This document shows, piece by piece, positions 11,845 through 23,519 of a stretch of DNA of 64,000 nucleotides; within the stretch, counting starts at the first letter, position 1; every line of letters starts with the position of its first letter. Both the position numbers and the translations under genes were made by a program. Source of the stretch: Selaginella moellendorffii (Eukaryota; Streptophyta; Lycopodiopsida; Selaginellales; Selaginellaceae). The DNA is taken from assembly GCF_000143415.4 (NCBI RefSeq), contig NW_003314268.1:1216317-1280316 (forward strand), given 5' to 3'. The notes below the pieces were generated by a model. That model did not search any database. It was given only the letters and a program-made list of their open reading frames with translations, and had not been told where the DNA came from.

Positions 11845-12503
11845 CAAGCGAGAGTCGAAGTAGGGACATGGAAAGTAGACATGGATTTCACCGTGTTGGA
11901 CATGGTGGGATTTGACATGATCTTCGGAATGGATTGGTTCAATCGATTCGTGGTGGCCATGCATGGACAAGGTAGGAACCTTGTGGTACTGGCGAATGCC
12001 CAAGGAAGAAGATTTAGGGTGGAGGCCCAGGATCTAAAGGTAGGGCAAAGCAAGGCCAAAGATTCCTGCTTAAACCTGGTGTCCACGAGAGGATAACTCA
12101 CTAAAGGAACTAAGGCAGCTTTTTTGTGCTTACTCTTGGTGAAGAGTGACAAAAAGATAGAAACGGAAGAAGTACCTTTAGTGATCCAGCGGGTGTTGGA
12201 CCAATTCCAGGATACCATGCCAGAGGAGCTACCAGCGGGGTTGCCCCCCGCACGACCGATAAAACATAAGATTGAGCTGGTCGAGGGTGTTGAGGCGGTG
12301 GTTCGTCCCCCCTATCATTTGAACGAAAAAGAACTCAAGGAGCTCAAGTGCCAACTAGAGGAGTTGGTGGACAAAGGGTATGTTAGGTTAAGCAAGTTGC
12401 CGTATGGGGCGCCGGTGTTATTTGTGAAAAAGAAAGATGGATCTATGCGCATGTGCATAGACTACCGGTTGCTCAACAAGTATACAAAGAAGAACAAGTA
12501 TCC

Positions 12504-12572
12504 TGACCTTAGGTCAATCCTTGAGAAGTATTTTGCCTTTCCCAACCTATCGAACATGTCCTCAATTCTTGG
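12504..12572. other. 69-bp micro-inversion inside reverse transcriptase
   Basis: These 69 bases match copy 2 (about 54590-54660) only when reverse-complemented; both flanks match directly. The inverted block replaces the normal segment just before YYQI with unrelated residues but keeps the frame open. Confidence 0.88.
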
Positions 12573-14260
12573 CAAAGGGTACTACCAGATCAAGGTAGCC
12601 GAGGAAGATGTCAAGAAGACAACTTGTCGAACGAGGTATGGGAGCTATGAGTGTTTGGTGATGCCCTTCGGGCGATGCAATGCGCCGGCAACGTTTTCGG
12701 CGCTGATGAACCACATCTTTGTACCTTATCTGGATCACTTCATGGTCGTTTATATCAACGACATCCTGATCTATAGCGAGACACTAGAGGAGCATGCCGA
12801 ACACTTGGCGAAGGTGTTTGAGAAACTAAGGGAACACAAACTGTATGCTAAAGAGAGCAAATGTGACTTTGCTCAACAAGAGGTAAAGTTTCTTGGGCAT
12901 GTGGTGGGCCAGGACGGGCTCAAGGTGGACCCGGAGAAGGTCCAAGCGATCCAGGAATGGGAGCGACCATCAAATATGAGTTGAGGGCATTCTTGGGGCT
13001 ATGCAACTACTACCGAAAGTTTATTAGACACTATTCAAGAGTAGCCCTGCCCTTAATAGACCAAACAGGAAAAGGGAAGATGGTATGGACAGTGGAATGC
13101 GAGGCGGCATTCGTCCATCTCAAAGGGAAGTTGAGGAAGGCCCCCCGTGTTAGCATTACCAGACTTTGGTAAGGACTTTGAGGTAGAAACAGATGCTTCG
13201 GACTTTGCGTTGGGCGCAGTTTTGAAGCAAGACAACCATCCAGCAACGTTCTTCTCGAAGAATTTAGACAAGGCTCAACGGAAGTGGCCTGCCCACGAGA
13301 AGGAATTGTTTGCGGTGGTCAAGGCGCTCAAGGAGTGGCGACACTACCTTGGGAGACACTTCAAGGTTTACATGGACAATGTGGCAACGAAACACTTCTT
13401 ATCACAGCCCGACTTGAGAGGGAAACAAGGTCAGTGGGCCAATGCCTTGGCCAAGTTTGATTGTGAGATTCTGTACAAGCCTGGGAAGAACAACATCGTG
13501 GCGGATGCGCTAAATCGAAAAACGAGCTTGAGGTTGGTGATATCCAGTGCAACAGCAACCTTTTGGGATGATGTGCGGACAGCATATGAGAATGATGGTC
13601 TAGCACAAGAAGTGTTGTTGAGGAATCTAGAGGCATGGGAAGCTCACCAAAGAGGTGAGCTGCCAACGGAAGAGAAAACGAGCTATGCGGAACGCAACAG
13701 ACTCATCTATTACAAGCAAACGAGGGTGTATGTTCCAGAAGGGGAACTAAGGAAGGTAGCCTTAGAAGAGTGTCATGACGGACCTCTTGCAGGACACGGC
13801 GGAGTGCCCAAGACAATAGGCTTACTCAAGAGGAAGTACCATTGGCCAGATATGGCTAAGGACGTCCAAGACTATGTAAAGACATGTCCAACATGTTAGC
13901 AGGTCAAAGCCGTGACTAAGGCTAGTGGGGGCTTGTTGCAAAGCATCCCAATTCCAGATCGTCTGTGGAAATGTCTTATGATGGACTTCATCACGGGACT
14001 TCCCCCAAGCGAGGGGTTTGATGCGATATTCGTGGTGGTGGACCGATTTTCGAAAATGGCACATTTCATACCCACCACAACGGAAGTGGATGCGGAAGGT
14101 GTGGCGAAGCTGTTCTTCGAACAAGTGGTTCAAGTGCGGGGAAGGCCAGAAGAGATCATCTCAGATCGAGATAAGATCTTCACTAATAGGTTCTGGAGGA
14201 CTCTCCTGGAACAGTATCGCACCAAGTTGAAATTCAGCACAACCTATCACCCACAGACAG

Positions 14261-14307
14261 ATATGGGGTATTAAGTCAAGTTTGGTAGCACTAACACTTC
14301 TTGACAG
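14261..14307 (+). other. 47-nt intron-like insert in integrase core
   Basis: It separates the two halves of the conserved HPQTD-GQTE block. Removing exactly these 47 nt rejoins it in frame. The 3' end has a branch-point-like CACTAAC and TTGACAG acceptor. The left edge begins ATATGGGG rather than GT; a GT at 14268 would give a 40-nt intron but the wrong frame. The insert is flanked by GACAG on both sides. Copy 2 carries the same insert at 57100-57146. Confidence 0.6.
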
Positions 14308-14707
14308 ACGGACAAACGGAAAGGGTGAATAGGCAGCTGGAGGATTATTTGCGATGCTATGTCTCAGAAGACCAGACCGATTGGGTAAGTTATTTGGGAC
14401 TTGCGGAAATGTGTTATAACAACTCACCACATTCGAGTATCAGGGTGAGTCCATGGGAAGTCATCAATGGGCGAGCTATTGAAGGTCCTGTGGAGCTCGG
14501 CGTGGCCGAGTACTAGGAGAGCTGGCCGTAGTGGAGGCATTCACGGCAGAAAGACTCAGCATTTGGAATCTAGTGAGGGATTCCTTGGAACGGGCTCAAC
14601 GTGAACCAAAAGCGTCAGGATGTAGAGTTCCAAGCTGGGGAGAAGGTGTGGTTGAACACCAAGAACCTCAGGCTACCAAGTGGGATCAGCCGAAAGTTGA
14701 TCTAAAG

Positions 14708-14759
14708 GTAAAAATGCATGTATTCCTGTAAATGAATTGATTTTGAGTTCCTTAAGCAG
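14708..14759 (+). other. 52-nt GT-AG intron-like segment in pol C-terminal region
   Basis: Begins GTAAAAATG, ends CTTAAGCAG. Excision joins RKL-x-x to FAGPYEIEARIG in frame, the usual run of chromovirus integrases. Copy 2 has the same insert with conserved ends (about 57567-57618). Unspliced, the frame hits stops. Confidence 0.7.
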
Positions 14760-14934
14760 GTTCGCTGGGCCCTACGAGATTGAGGCACGAATCGGTAAAG
14801 TGGCTTACCGTCTCTGACTTCCTCGAGAGATGGGGAAGATGCACCCAGTGTTCCACGTGAACTTACTCAAACCGTACTTTAAGGATCCACTTCGCAAGGA
14901 CCAAGTGAGACCTTTACCTAAGATTATCCAAGGG

Positions 14935-16982
14935 TTTGCCAACACTGCCACTAGATCGAGGCCCACAGGCCCGACCACTAAGTCCCATGGTCCTCTGGGA
15001 CTTCCTCACCACACGACTGTGTCCTTAGTCACTACCCCAGAGGACTGCTCCTCTTCCTTTCCACAGTTTAGGCCTTTGGGACAACATTTCAGAACACCGT
15101 GGCCTTACGCGAGCCACCTAGGTACTCTCCCCGCCTTTCGCCTTTAGGTGCTCTAGCCATGGGCTTAGAGCGAGGTTCCATTGAGCCACACCTGGTATCC
15201 AAGTAGGTAGTGCCACCCACACTTGGACTGGGAGCATCGGCCAGTCGATCTCCCGGGGGAACTAGAGCCGGCTCTTGAACACTTCACCAAGCTACCCCGC
15301 TTGTCGGTCCATATTCACTCTAGTCTTGGACTTCCCAGTGGTCAGTTCATCACCCAACACTGGGTCTGGCCTTCCTGGGCCAAACTGGCCTTTCCTGGCC
15401 AAACTGGCTCCACTGCAGTCCTCCCCCTACTATACTTTTGGAGCTCACCAAACCCCCCAGGGTCTGGGAGATGAACGCTTTGGGCTTTCACCCTCTCAGA
15501 CTCGAACTCGGACTCGGACTCGGACTCGGACTCGGACTCGGACTCGGACTCGGACTCGGACTCGGGCTCGGGCTTGGTCTCAGCCTTGGCCTCGGTCTCG
15601 GTCTCGGTCCCGGTCTCGGTCCCGGTCTCGGTCTCGGTCTCGGTCTCGGTCCCGGTCTCGGTCTCGACCTCGGACTCCATGTCGGGTCCTTCTCGGACTC
15701 CATCTCGAACTCCATCTCGGGCTCCGTCTCGGTCCATCTCGGACTCCATCTTGGGTCCATCTCAGACTCCGTCTCGGTCCACCTCGGACTCCATCTCGGA
15801 CTCCATCTCTGGTCCATCTCGGACTCCATCTTGGACTCCATCTCGGGTCCATCTCGGACTCCGTCTCGGTCCACCTCGGACTCCATCTCGGACTCTATCT
15901 CGGGTCCATCTCGGACTCCATCTCGGGTCCATCTTGGACTCCATCTCCACTGCAGTCCTCCCCTGCTGGCTCCACTGCAGTCCTCCCCCTACTATACTTT
16001 TGGAGCTCACCAAACCCCCCAGGGTCTGGGAGACGAACGCTTTGGGCTTTCACCCTCTTAGACTCGAACTCGGACTCGGACTCGGACTCGGACTCGGGCT
16101 CGGGCTTGGTCTCAGCCTTGGCCTCGGTCTCGGTCTCGGTCCCGGTCTCGGTCCCGGTCTCGGTCTCGGTCTCGGTCTCGGTCCCGGTCTCGGTCTCGAC
16201 CTCGGACTCCATGTCGGGTCCTTCTCGGACTCCATCTCGGACTCCATCTCGGGCTCCGTCTCGGTCCATCTCGGACTCCATCTCGGACTCCGTCTCGGTC
16301 CATCTCGGACTCCATCTTGGGTCCATCTCGGACTCCGTCTCGGTCCACCTCGAACTCCATCTCGGACTCCATCTCGGGTCCATCTCGGACTCCATCTCGG
16401 ACTCCATCTCGGCTCCATCTCGAACTCTGTCTCGGTCCACCTCGGACTCCATCTCAGACTCCATCTCGGGTCCATCTCGGACTCCATCTCGGGTCCATCT
16501 CGGACTCCGTCTCGGTCCACCTCGGACTCCACTTCGGGTCCATCTCGGACTCCATATCGGACTCCATCTCGGACTCCACTTCAGACTCCATCTCGGGTCC
16601 ATCTCGGACTCCGTCTCGGTCCACCTCGGACTCCACTTCGGGCCCATCTTGGACTCCATATCGGACTCCACTTCAGACTCCATATCGGACTCCACTTCAG
16701 GTCCATTTCGGACTCCAACTAGGGTCCATCTCGGACTCCATCTCAGACACTTCCACGTGTCATGTGTTAGTCCCTTTTGGGTCCTTTTTTGGAGCCTTGC
16801 TTATTGCTCGCTTCGTGCTCGCTCCTTGAGCACTTTGTTGGGAGTTCCACTCCCGCTCTCGACCTTCCAAGTCAGAGGTTTTAGTCCAAATGTGTTACAT
16901 TCGTTTGGGCTTTCGCTTCGGCCACTACCACGTGGCACCCTTTCCGGCTCCACTTTGGGGCCTAGGGATTTTGTGTCTCACA
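14935..16982 (-). repeat. 3' LTR of LARD, truncated at its far end and internally duplicated
   Basis: Homologous to 21527-22999. It lacks the first 438 bp of the right LTR (21089-21526), being fused there to chromovirus copy 1. About 540 bp are duplicated internally: the block with CCACTGCAGTCCTCC and AAACCCCCCAGGG occurs near 15409 and again near 15952. 15490-16740 is composed of CTCGGA, CTCGGT and CTCGGACTCCAT units that remain open in many frames on both strands; these are not proteins. Confidence 0.85.
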
Positions 16983-19900
16983 ACTCCACCACCCACCCAT
17001 AGACGAAGTTCGATGTCCTCATCGAACGGTAAACCATTTTATAAAGTAACACCCGCATGTGTTACCATTTCCATCCTTGGCACCTAGCCAATATTTGTCA
17101 ATGGTTTGACATTGAAGGCTCACCATGCCTTCTCCATATTCGTCAATGGTTTGACACAAAAGGCTCACCATGCCTTGCCCATCCTCTAAGGAGGATAGTC
17201 TCTCCAACTTAGAGACTCACTTGACCACCTGGGGTGGGTTGCTCCTTTTTATTGGTTCAGTCCTCGCTAAACCCATTAGAGACACCCTCTCTAACTCAAT
17301 TCCAGTACTCATTCTTGAGTAGTCACAGATTCCATTGATCTACCTTTGCACTTTGGAACGTTTACTTTTGACTTCTTGAAATCAAGTTCCTAGGTGTCTC
17401 CGACACCTTGCCTTGCACATTTTGTGCAACTCCACTTCCCCTCCTAGGAAGTTCTCTACTCGAGGGCACCCTCATCCTCTTTTCTATTTTTGTGCCACCA
17501 TTGGCATTACGTTCCATTTATCATTATTTGTGCTAGGGCTATCCACGGCCCTATCTTTTGGCTCCTTAGTTGCTCCCTCACTTGGAGCCTTTCCTTTGCC
17601 AAATTGGAGCACTTGGGAATCCGTCCTTAGAAGTCCACTTCTTTTTCCGCAATCCGTTAGCACCAAACACATTAGTGTTCTTTGGCTAACTTTGCCACTT
17701 GGATTCTTTCCAATGGATTCCACGGCCCTATCTTGGGCACTCGTCTTTTGCTCCTATCCTTGGATTGTTGCACCAAGCAACATAGGATCATTACCTCCCT
17801 CCTGGAGGTATTCTTTTGGTTCCATAGCAAAGGATCTGCTTTGCCCAGACTAGGGTGTTCACCCCTAGTAAGTCTCCCCAACTGTTCTAGGCTCTCTTCC
17901 TAGCCCAACCTTGTGACCCACCCATGGGCCTGTCTTTGGAAACTATTTTCTTGAACTCATAATACCATTGTATTGTAGTAGTTCATTTCCCTTAGGTGTC
18001 CTTCTCACTTAGTCACCTTGACCAAGCCACACCTTTATCAATAGTTCAAATCAACACTTTGAACTAGGAATTATATTCCTTTACCCAAACAAAGACCTTG
18101 TCCTTGTTTAGCCATAAGATCACCTAGTGATCTCATCTTGACCCTTTAATAGGTCTACCAATAGGAATTAGGTCTTCCCGACCTTACTAAGTTGTTGACT
18201 ATGACCCCGGGGGCATCCCCCACACTTGGCAGTGCGCCCAAGCTAGCCCTTCCGGCCAAGGATCCATAGCAACTGAGACTGGGTGTCCCCATCTCATTCA
18301 CCATGTCCTTGGTGCCTTTTGCACCAAAGTGTTCAAGTTAGATATGCTGAGCTTTCACTCTAAGCAATCTAACCGTGCATCACGACTCCGAGGCATCCCT
18401 CGCTTGGCGGTGTGCCCAAACCAGTCTCCTCACTGAGAGTCCATGACCACCGAAATATGAGTGTCCTCATATTCCAAACCATCACCACGCCCTAGTGATT
18501 TGGGACTCGAACCCAAGCACTAGAGGGTCGGGACTCGAACCCAACCTCCATATATGCATCTACGAACGGCATCACCCAGGATGCCTGGCGTGACTCCCCA
18601 TGCCGGTGCACCAACTTATACTCAAAACGCGCTATAGATCACTGCTTAGGAACCTAGTTCCTCCACACTGCCAAGTCCTCTCACTTGACAAGTCTGTGAT
18701 CATGCATGGACTCATCCATGCTTGGCCCCATGGACCACCCTTTTTGAAGTTATCACCTTCAACTAGGGTATTTGTTCCCCTGACTTGCCAATCTCACTTT
18801 GGCAAGTCCTCCGACCACTGTAACATGGTTCCTGCACAAGCGTGAAAGCCCTTGATCATCGACTTTCGTTCAAAGCCCTCTCTTTGAACACTCACGAACT
18901 ACTTCCCTAACCTTGATAGCCTTGCCTCATGGCAAGCTTCAAGACCACGCTTCTGCTGCGCCACTCTGGTTTCGAGCATTCTTTGAACCATTTACGTTTG
19001 GCCTTTCTAGGTACTAAGTTACCTAGAATCATCTTTGGGAACCTTGAAGGAACTCTGTCCCTTAGCTTGCTAAGGCCTCCCTTTTGGCAAGCTTTCCAAT
19101 TACCATATAGTCTAACATGGACAATTCCATATTTTAGACTCTCCATGGCATCACGGTTGCTAGCAGCAACACCCTTAAGCCCCCATTTGATTCTCCACTC
19201 CTAGCTGGCATAACCAACCTTGGTTATGCCCTTCGATTCCTATGGTTTGGTTCTACCCCCATACTTCTTGCTTTTGGCTTCACACCTTTCCTTCGGTCAT
19301 TCTCCTCCAGACCAGGAAGATAGCTTTGCACTTTCTATCATGCCTTAGCAAGTATTCTTAGGGATGAACCTACCTGATAGCATAGGGAGTGGTTCCTCAA
19401 TCCAGGTATGCTCACCCTATAATCCCACACACCGAGATTACGTTGTTGCTTATGGGCCTTTACATGCCCATCGCTAGCCTTGCCAAAATTCCATTTTTGG
19501 CTTTGTCCAATTCGAGTAGACAGTCTTCTCCTGTCTCTACCACCTTGGACATTTGGATAGCACCTTCTATCCATCATTCGCTAGGGACTTAGTCCCTTGG
19601 GCCTTATCTATTGCCCTCGCGACATCAAACACCACCTCCTAGTGTTCTAGAGTGTTTAGGTGTCCCAATGACGGCTTCCTTGACAATGAGTATTTCCTTT
19701 CATGATATTGACTTACTATATCGCAACATAAGCAACTTATCCCCCGTAAGGGTATATCCAATTTCCTTATGCCATTAAGAAGGCTTGGGTAGCTACCTTC
19801 TGCCCATTTAACCAATTATTTTGCACCTCTTGCTTAGTTGCCTCATAGTTGTTAAGTCCTACAACTCATTACTGGTGCTTCCACACCTCCATCATTATCT

Positions 19901-21088
19901 GGGTCACCACACTCCAACTGCATGCTCTGCAGCTTAGGCTATGCCATTCCCATTTCCATTGGGATTCCTTTGGCAAGGGGTTCTCATGAACCCACCAACA
20001 TAGCCTCAAGGTATCACACCTTGGCACATTTGGTGTCTCCACACCATTGGCTCCACGAGCCTACCTTTATGACACTTCTTCTTTGTGTCTAAGTCTTTGC
20101 CAAGACCAATACCGCTCTTTCTCATGCCAACCATCCGTCAGCACTGCACCATAGAGGTCACACACAACTTTGTTTCAAAGTTGTTTTCTTTTTGGGAACA
20201 CCCTTCCCACGACTTTAGCATGGCACATTTTGCCATCGATGAGATACCCTCTGTTCTCATCCTTGGATCCTATGATCCCCCCCATCTTTCGTGGGGTACC
20301 ACACACTTCAGTCCAAATGCTTCCATCAGTCCTTTAGGACCATTCCTTGACTCTACTTGAGTCATCCAGCAGTTTTGGACTTGGTTAATCCATAGACCCG
20401 TAAGGTCCTACTTGTCGGGCACTAGCTCACTGGAATACACTTCTTGCATTCATGTCCTCACTCACAAGGATTATTTTCACAAGTGTTACTCTGACACTTG
20501 ATTTTATTCTCTGGGGCAACCTTTGCCCCTTAGGACTACTTGTCCATGTGATGAGAGTACCAACTCATCTCTAAGTACACCCACCCAACTCCTTAGGTTG
20601 TTCCAGCATTTATTAAAGGTAGCCCTGGCTACCATTTCAAGGACTTGAGCCCTCTTCCGTATTTGACCTCTCACAGTCATTACTTCTGGTCTCACATTCA
20701 TGAGCACGAACCTCAACTATATGAGGATAATCTTGTGACTCCTTTATTACTTTGGAGTCTTTATCTTTCCCGTGATCCCAACTATAGTTGTTTATCACAA
20801 CTACGTTAGCCCGTTTGTTGCATCAAACACTCATTTGGATCACATCCTCAGCTCTCTAAGGAAACCTTATACTGTTCCCAAGATCCCAAAGTCGTTCCAT
20901 TATTGGCCCTTTTCTATCCACCACATTGTGCCGAAGTTCACGCATGAACTTGAGTGGAGAGCCATGTCCTCTCGACATGCTACTCCTCAAGGATAAGCCC
21001 ACTCCTAGGACCTTCCGATGCCAACATCAATGGTGATATACTTGAGCACCAATAAAAGTCGGACTAAAGAACAGCTCCGATACCAAGT
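16983..21088 (-). other. LARD internal region, non-coding
   Basis: 4.1 kb of moderately GC-rich sequence with only short open frames. I find no zinc knuckle, protease, RT, RNase H or integrase motif on either strand. Some segments recur internally, for example a GGCATCCCYC(A/G)C-TTGGC block near 18210 and 18390. It presumably depends on proteins from a related element with the same primer-binding site. Confidence 0.7.
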
Positions 21089-22999
21089 TGTAAGCAACTA
21101 AATTTTCCATTCTACTTTAGTCACTTAACCACACCTTCGACCACTTGGAGGAGTCTCATTCACAACCTCCATCAGTCCAATTCAGGACTTGGGACTTGCT
21201 AGCCCCAAGAATGGCATCCATGCCACTCAACACTTGCACCTGGTCCAAGTGCTCCAGGTGTCCGGTCCCAAGACCGACACCCAAAGGTACCACTGACATC
21301 TCGGCCCGTTAGGCTAAGGCCATGCCCATTCACCTTTGCTGCACTAGTGGTCCAATACCACTTGCATCACCATCCCGTCTCTTCAAGACTGGGCCATCTG
21401 TCCATGAGTGGTCATCCTAGATCCACTCTTTAGCATCCTTAGGATGCCCACAGACCTGGGGAATCGCCTTCCCCAAAGTCCCTTTGTCAGTTCCTACCAA
21501 GTCCCTTTGTGCCCCTGGCCGTGTTTGCCAACACTGCCACTGGATCGAGGCCCACAGGCCCGACCACTAAGTCCCATGGTCCTCTGGGACTTCCTCACCA
21601 CACGACTGTGTCCTTGGTCACTACCCCAGAGGACTGCTCCTCTTCCTTTCCACAGTCTAGGCCTTTGGGACAACATTTCGGAACACCGTGGCCTTACGTG
21701 AGCCACCTGGGTACTCTCCCCGCCTTTCGCCTTTAGGTGCTCTAGCCATGGGCTTAGAGCGAGGTTCCGTTGAGCCACACCTGGTATCCAAGTAGGTAGT
21801 GCCACCCACACTTGGACTGGGAGCATCGGCCAGTCGATCTCCCGGGGGAACTAGAGCCGGCTCTTGAACACTTCACCAAGCTACCTCGCTTGTCAGTCCG
21901 TATTCACTCTAGTCTTGGACTTCCCAGTGGTCAGTTCATCACCCAACACTAGGTCTGGCCTTCCTGGGCCAAACTGGCCTTTCCTGGCCAAACTGGCTCC
22001 ACTGCAGTCCTCCCCCTACTATACTTTTGGAGCTCACCAAACCCCCCAGGGTCTGGGAGATGAACGCTTTGGGCTTTCACCCTCTCAGACTCGAACTCGG
22101 ACTCGGACTCGGACTCGGACTCGGACTCGGACTCGGGCTCGGGCTTGGTCTCAGCCTTGGCCTCGGTCTCGGTCTCGGTCCCGGTCTCGGTCCCGGTCTT
22201 GGTCTCGGTCTCGATCTCGGTCCCGGTCTCGGTCTCGACCTCAGACTCCATGTCGGGTCCTTCTCGGACTCCATCTCGGACTCCATCTCGGGCTCCGTCT
22301 CGGTCCATCTCGGACTCCATCTCGGGTCCATCTCAGACTCCGTCTCGGTCCACCTCGGACTCCATCTCGGACTCCATCTCGGGTCCATCTCGGACTCCAT
22401 CTTGGACTCCATCTCGGACTCCATCTCGGGTCCATCTCGGACTCCGTCTCGGTCCACCTCGGACTCCATCTCGGACTCCATCTCGGGTCCATCTCGGACT
22501 CCATCTCGGGTCCATCTTGGACTCCGTCTCGGTCCACCTCAGACTCCACTTCGGGTCCATCTCGGACTCCATCTCGGACTCCACTTCAGACTCCATCTCG
22601 GGTCCATCTCGGACTCCGTCTCGGTCCACCTCGGACTCCACTTCGGGTCCATCTCGGACTCCATATCGGACTCCATCTCGGACTCCACTTCAGACTCCAT
22701 ATCGGACTCCACTTCGGGTCCATCTCGGACTCCAACTAGGGTCCGTCTCGGACTCCATCTCAGACACTTCCATGTGTCATGTGTTGGTCCCTTTTGGGTC
22801 CTTTTTTGGAGCCTTGCTTATTGCTCGCTTCGTGCTCGCTCCTTGAGCACTTTGTTGGGAGTTCCACTCCCACTCTCGACCTTCCAAGTCAGAGGTTTTA
22901 GTCCAAACGTGTTACACTCGTTTGGGCTTTTGCTTCAGCCACTACCACGTGGCACCCTTTCCAGCTCCACTTTGGGGCCTAGGGATTTTGTGTCTCACA
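21089..22999 (-). repeat. 5' LTR of LARD (intact, 1911 bp)
   Basis: On the minus strand it starts TGTGAGACAC (22999) and ends GCTTACA (21089), followed by CT and the primer-binding site. 22085-22760 is the tandem CTCGGA-family array; GGGTGAAAGCCCAAA and AAAAGTATAGTAGG follow as in the chromovirus LTR. This shared middle and shared 3' end suggest a common origin or recombination with the chromovirus family. Confidence 0.85.
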
Positions 23000-23487
23000 A
23001 GCAAGAAGTGAGAACATAGTGCTTTAGATAAGGTAGTATGGTATGCAATTTGGTCAATTGTCCATATGGTTTGCAACATTAGCAACTTGCTTGAATGCAT
23101 GGGATGAATGGGTCTATGGGCCATGACTGGCTCCATTCCACACATAACACGGGTCATTGCTATGGGTATGATACCCCATCCGGGGCATAAGGATTGGATA
23201 TTCATAAAATATTCTATGCCTGTGTTTTTTTCACTCATATTACACGAAAACCAATAGCAGCCAGACACGTGGTGTGAGTGAAATATGCCATTGTAATTTC
23301 CACCCTTTTATGAATTGCACACCATATTTTCAATGTACAATAGCCGAGAAGCAATTTAAATTTTTGACAACGTGGTAGTATGGCAATGTGAATAATACAC
23401 ATGGCAGTTTTAAGAACATGATTTCAAGTAGTATGTTTAATAGGTCAATCTTTATAGCACTAGAAACTTTTTCATTAACTTTCATTC
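23000..23487. other. Spacer between LARD and right palindrome arm
   Basis: AT-rich, no gene seen. Around 23245-23310 it resembles 2120-2200 upstream of MSH2 relic A. It may be another piece of the same duplicated MSH2 neighbourhood. Confidence 0.5.
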
Positions 23488-23519
23488 CAACATTGTACAG
23501 CAATTATATGAGAATAGGA

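Larger units (their letters stand above)
12124..14890 (+). pseudogene. pol region (RT, RNase H, integrase) of chromovirus copy 1
   Basis: Reverse transcriptase spans about 12290-12970 with [11 protein letters not shown] and VMPFG. The YxDD box reads YIND (12751-12762), losing one catalytic aspartate. RNase H follows (13180-13520: ETDASDFALGAVL to ADALNRK). The integrase has an HHCC finger (to 13899) and DDE core (MDFITGLP, ISDRDKIF). A frame break lies near 12980, a C-run frameshift near 13141, and a stop at 13900. The frame continues beyond 14274 only if a 47-nt insert is skipped, and beyond 14707 only if a 52-nt intron-like segment is skipped. It ends in the middle of the C-terminal region. 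Confidence 0.85.
9169..14934 (+). mobile_element. Chromovirus-type Ty3 retrotransposon, copy 1, 3'-truncated
   Basis: Order: 5' LTR (9169-10330), primer-binding site TGGTATCGGAGC (10334-10345, initiator-Met type), gag with CCHC knuckle, protease, reverse transcriptase, RNase H and integrase up to the conserved HPVFHVNLLKPY block. At 14934 it breaks off into the LTR of a different element. The chromodomain and 3' LTR expected next are absent here, but the chromodomain is present in copy 2 (57790-57945). Coding is interrupted by several TGG-to-stop changes, frameshifts and a micro-inversion, so this copy is dead. Confidence 0.9.
14935..22999 (-). mobile_element. Non-autonomous long retrotransposon (LARD-like) with repeat-filled LTRs
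   Basis: Two direct long repeats (14935-16982 and 21089-22999) flank 4.1 kb without recognisable gag or pol. On the minus strand the primer-binding site TGGTATCGGAGC is at 21085-21074, immediately inside the right-hand LTR. A purine-rich GGGTGGGTGGTGGAGT tract at 16998-16983 precedes the left-hand LTR. PBS, PPT and LTR order define a complete minus-strand element, except that the left LTR is cut at 14935. No target duplication can be tested because that end is lost; the right flank is AGCAA (23000-23004). Confidence 0.82.

Noticed and set aside
14268-14307. A simple 40-nt GT-AG intron in integrase
   Set aside because: The donor GT at 14268 gives the wrong frame after joining; only removal of 47 nt restores the conserved block, so the plain GT-AG model is not supported here.
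15480-16740. CRISPR-like repeat arrays
   Set aside because: Contiguous short tandem units without unique spacers, in a plant nuclear context.
15275-17002. Long open frames (up to 575 codons) rich in Ser-Arg, Leu-Gly or Glu-Ser on both strands, also at 21864-23019 and 9158-9648
   Set aside because: They are produced by CTCGGA/CTCGGT tandem repeats, which have no stops in most frames. Overlapping frames on both strands are equally long, and the sequence lies inside LTRs.
17000-21070. Small open frames in the LARD interior as genes
   Set aside because: All are under about 150 codons, without domain similarity, and spread evenly on both strands.
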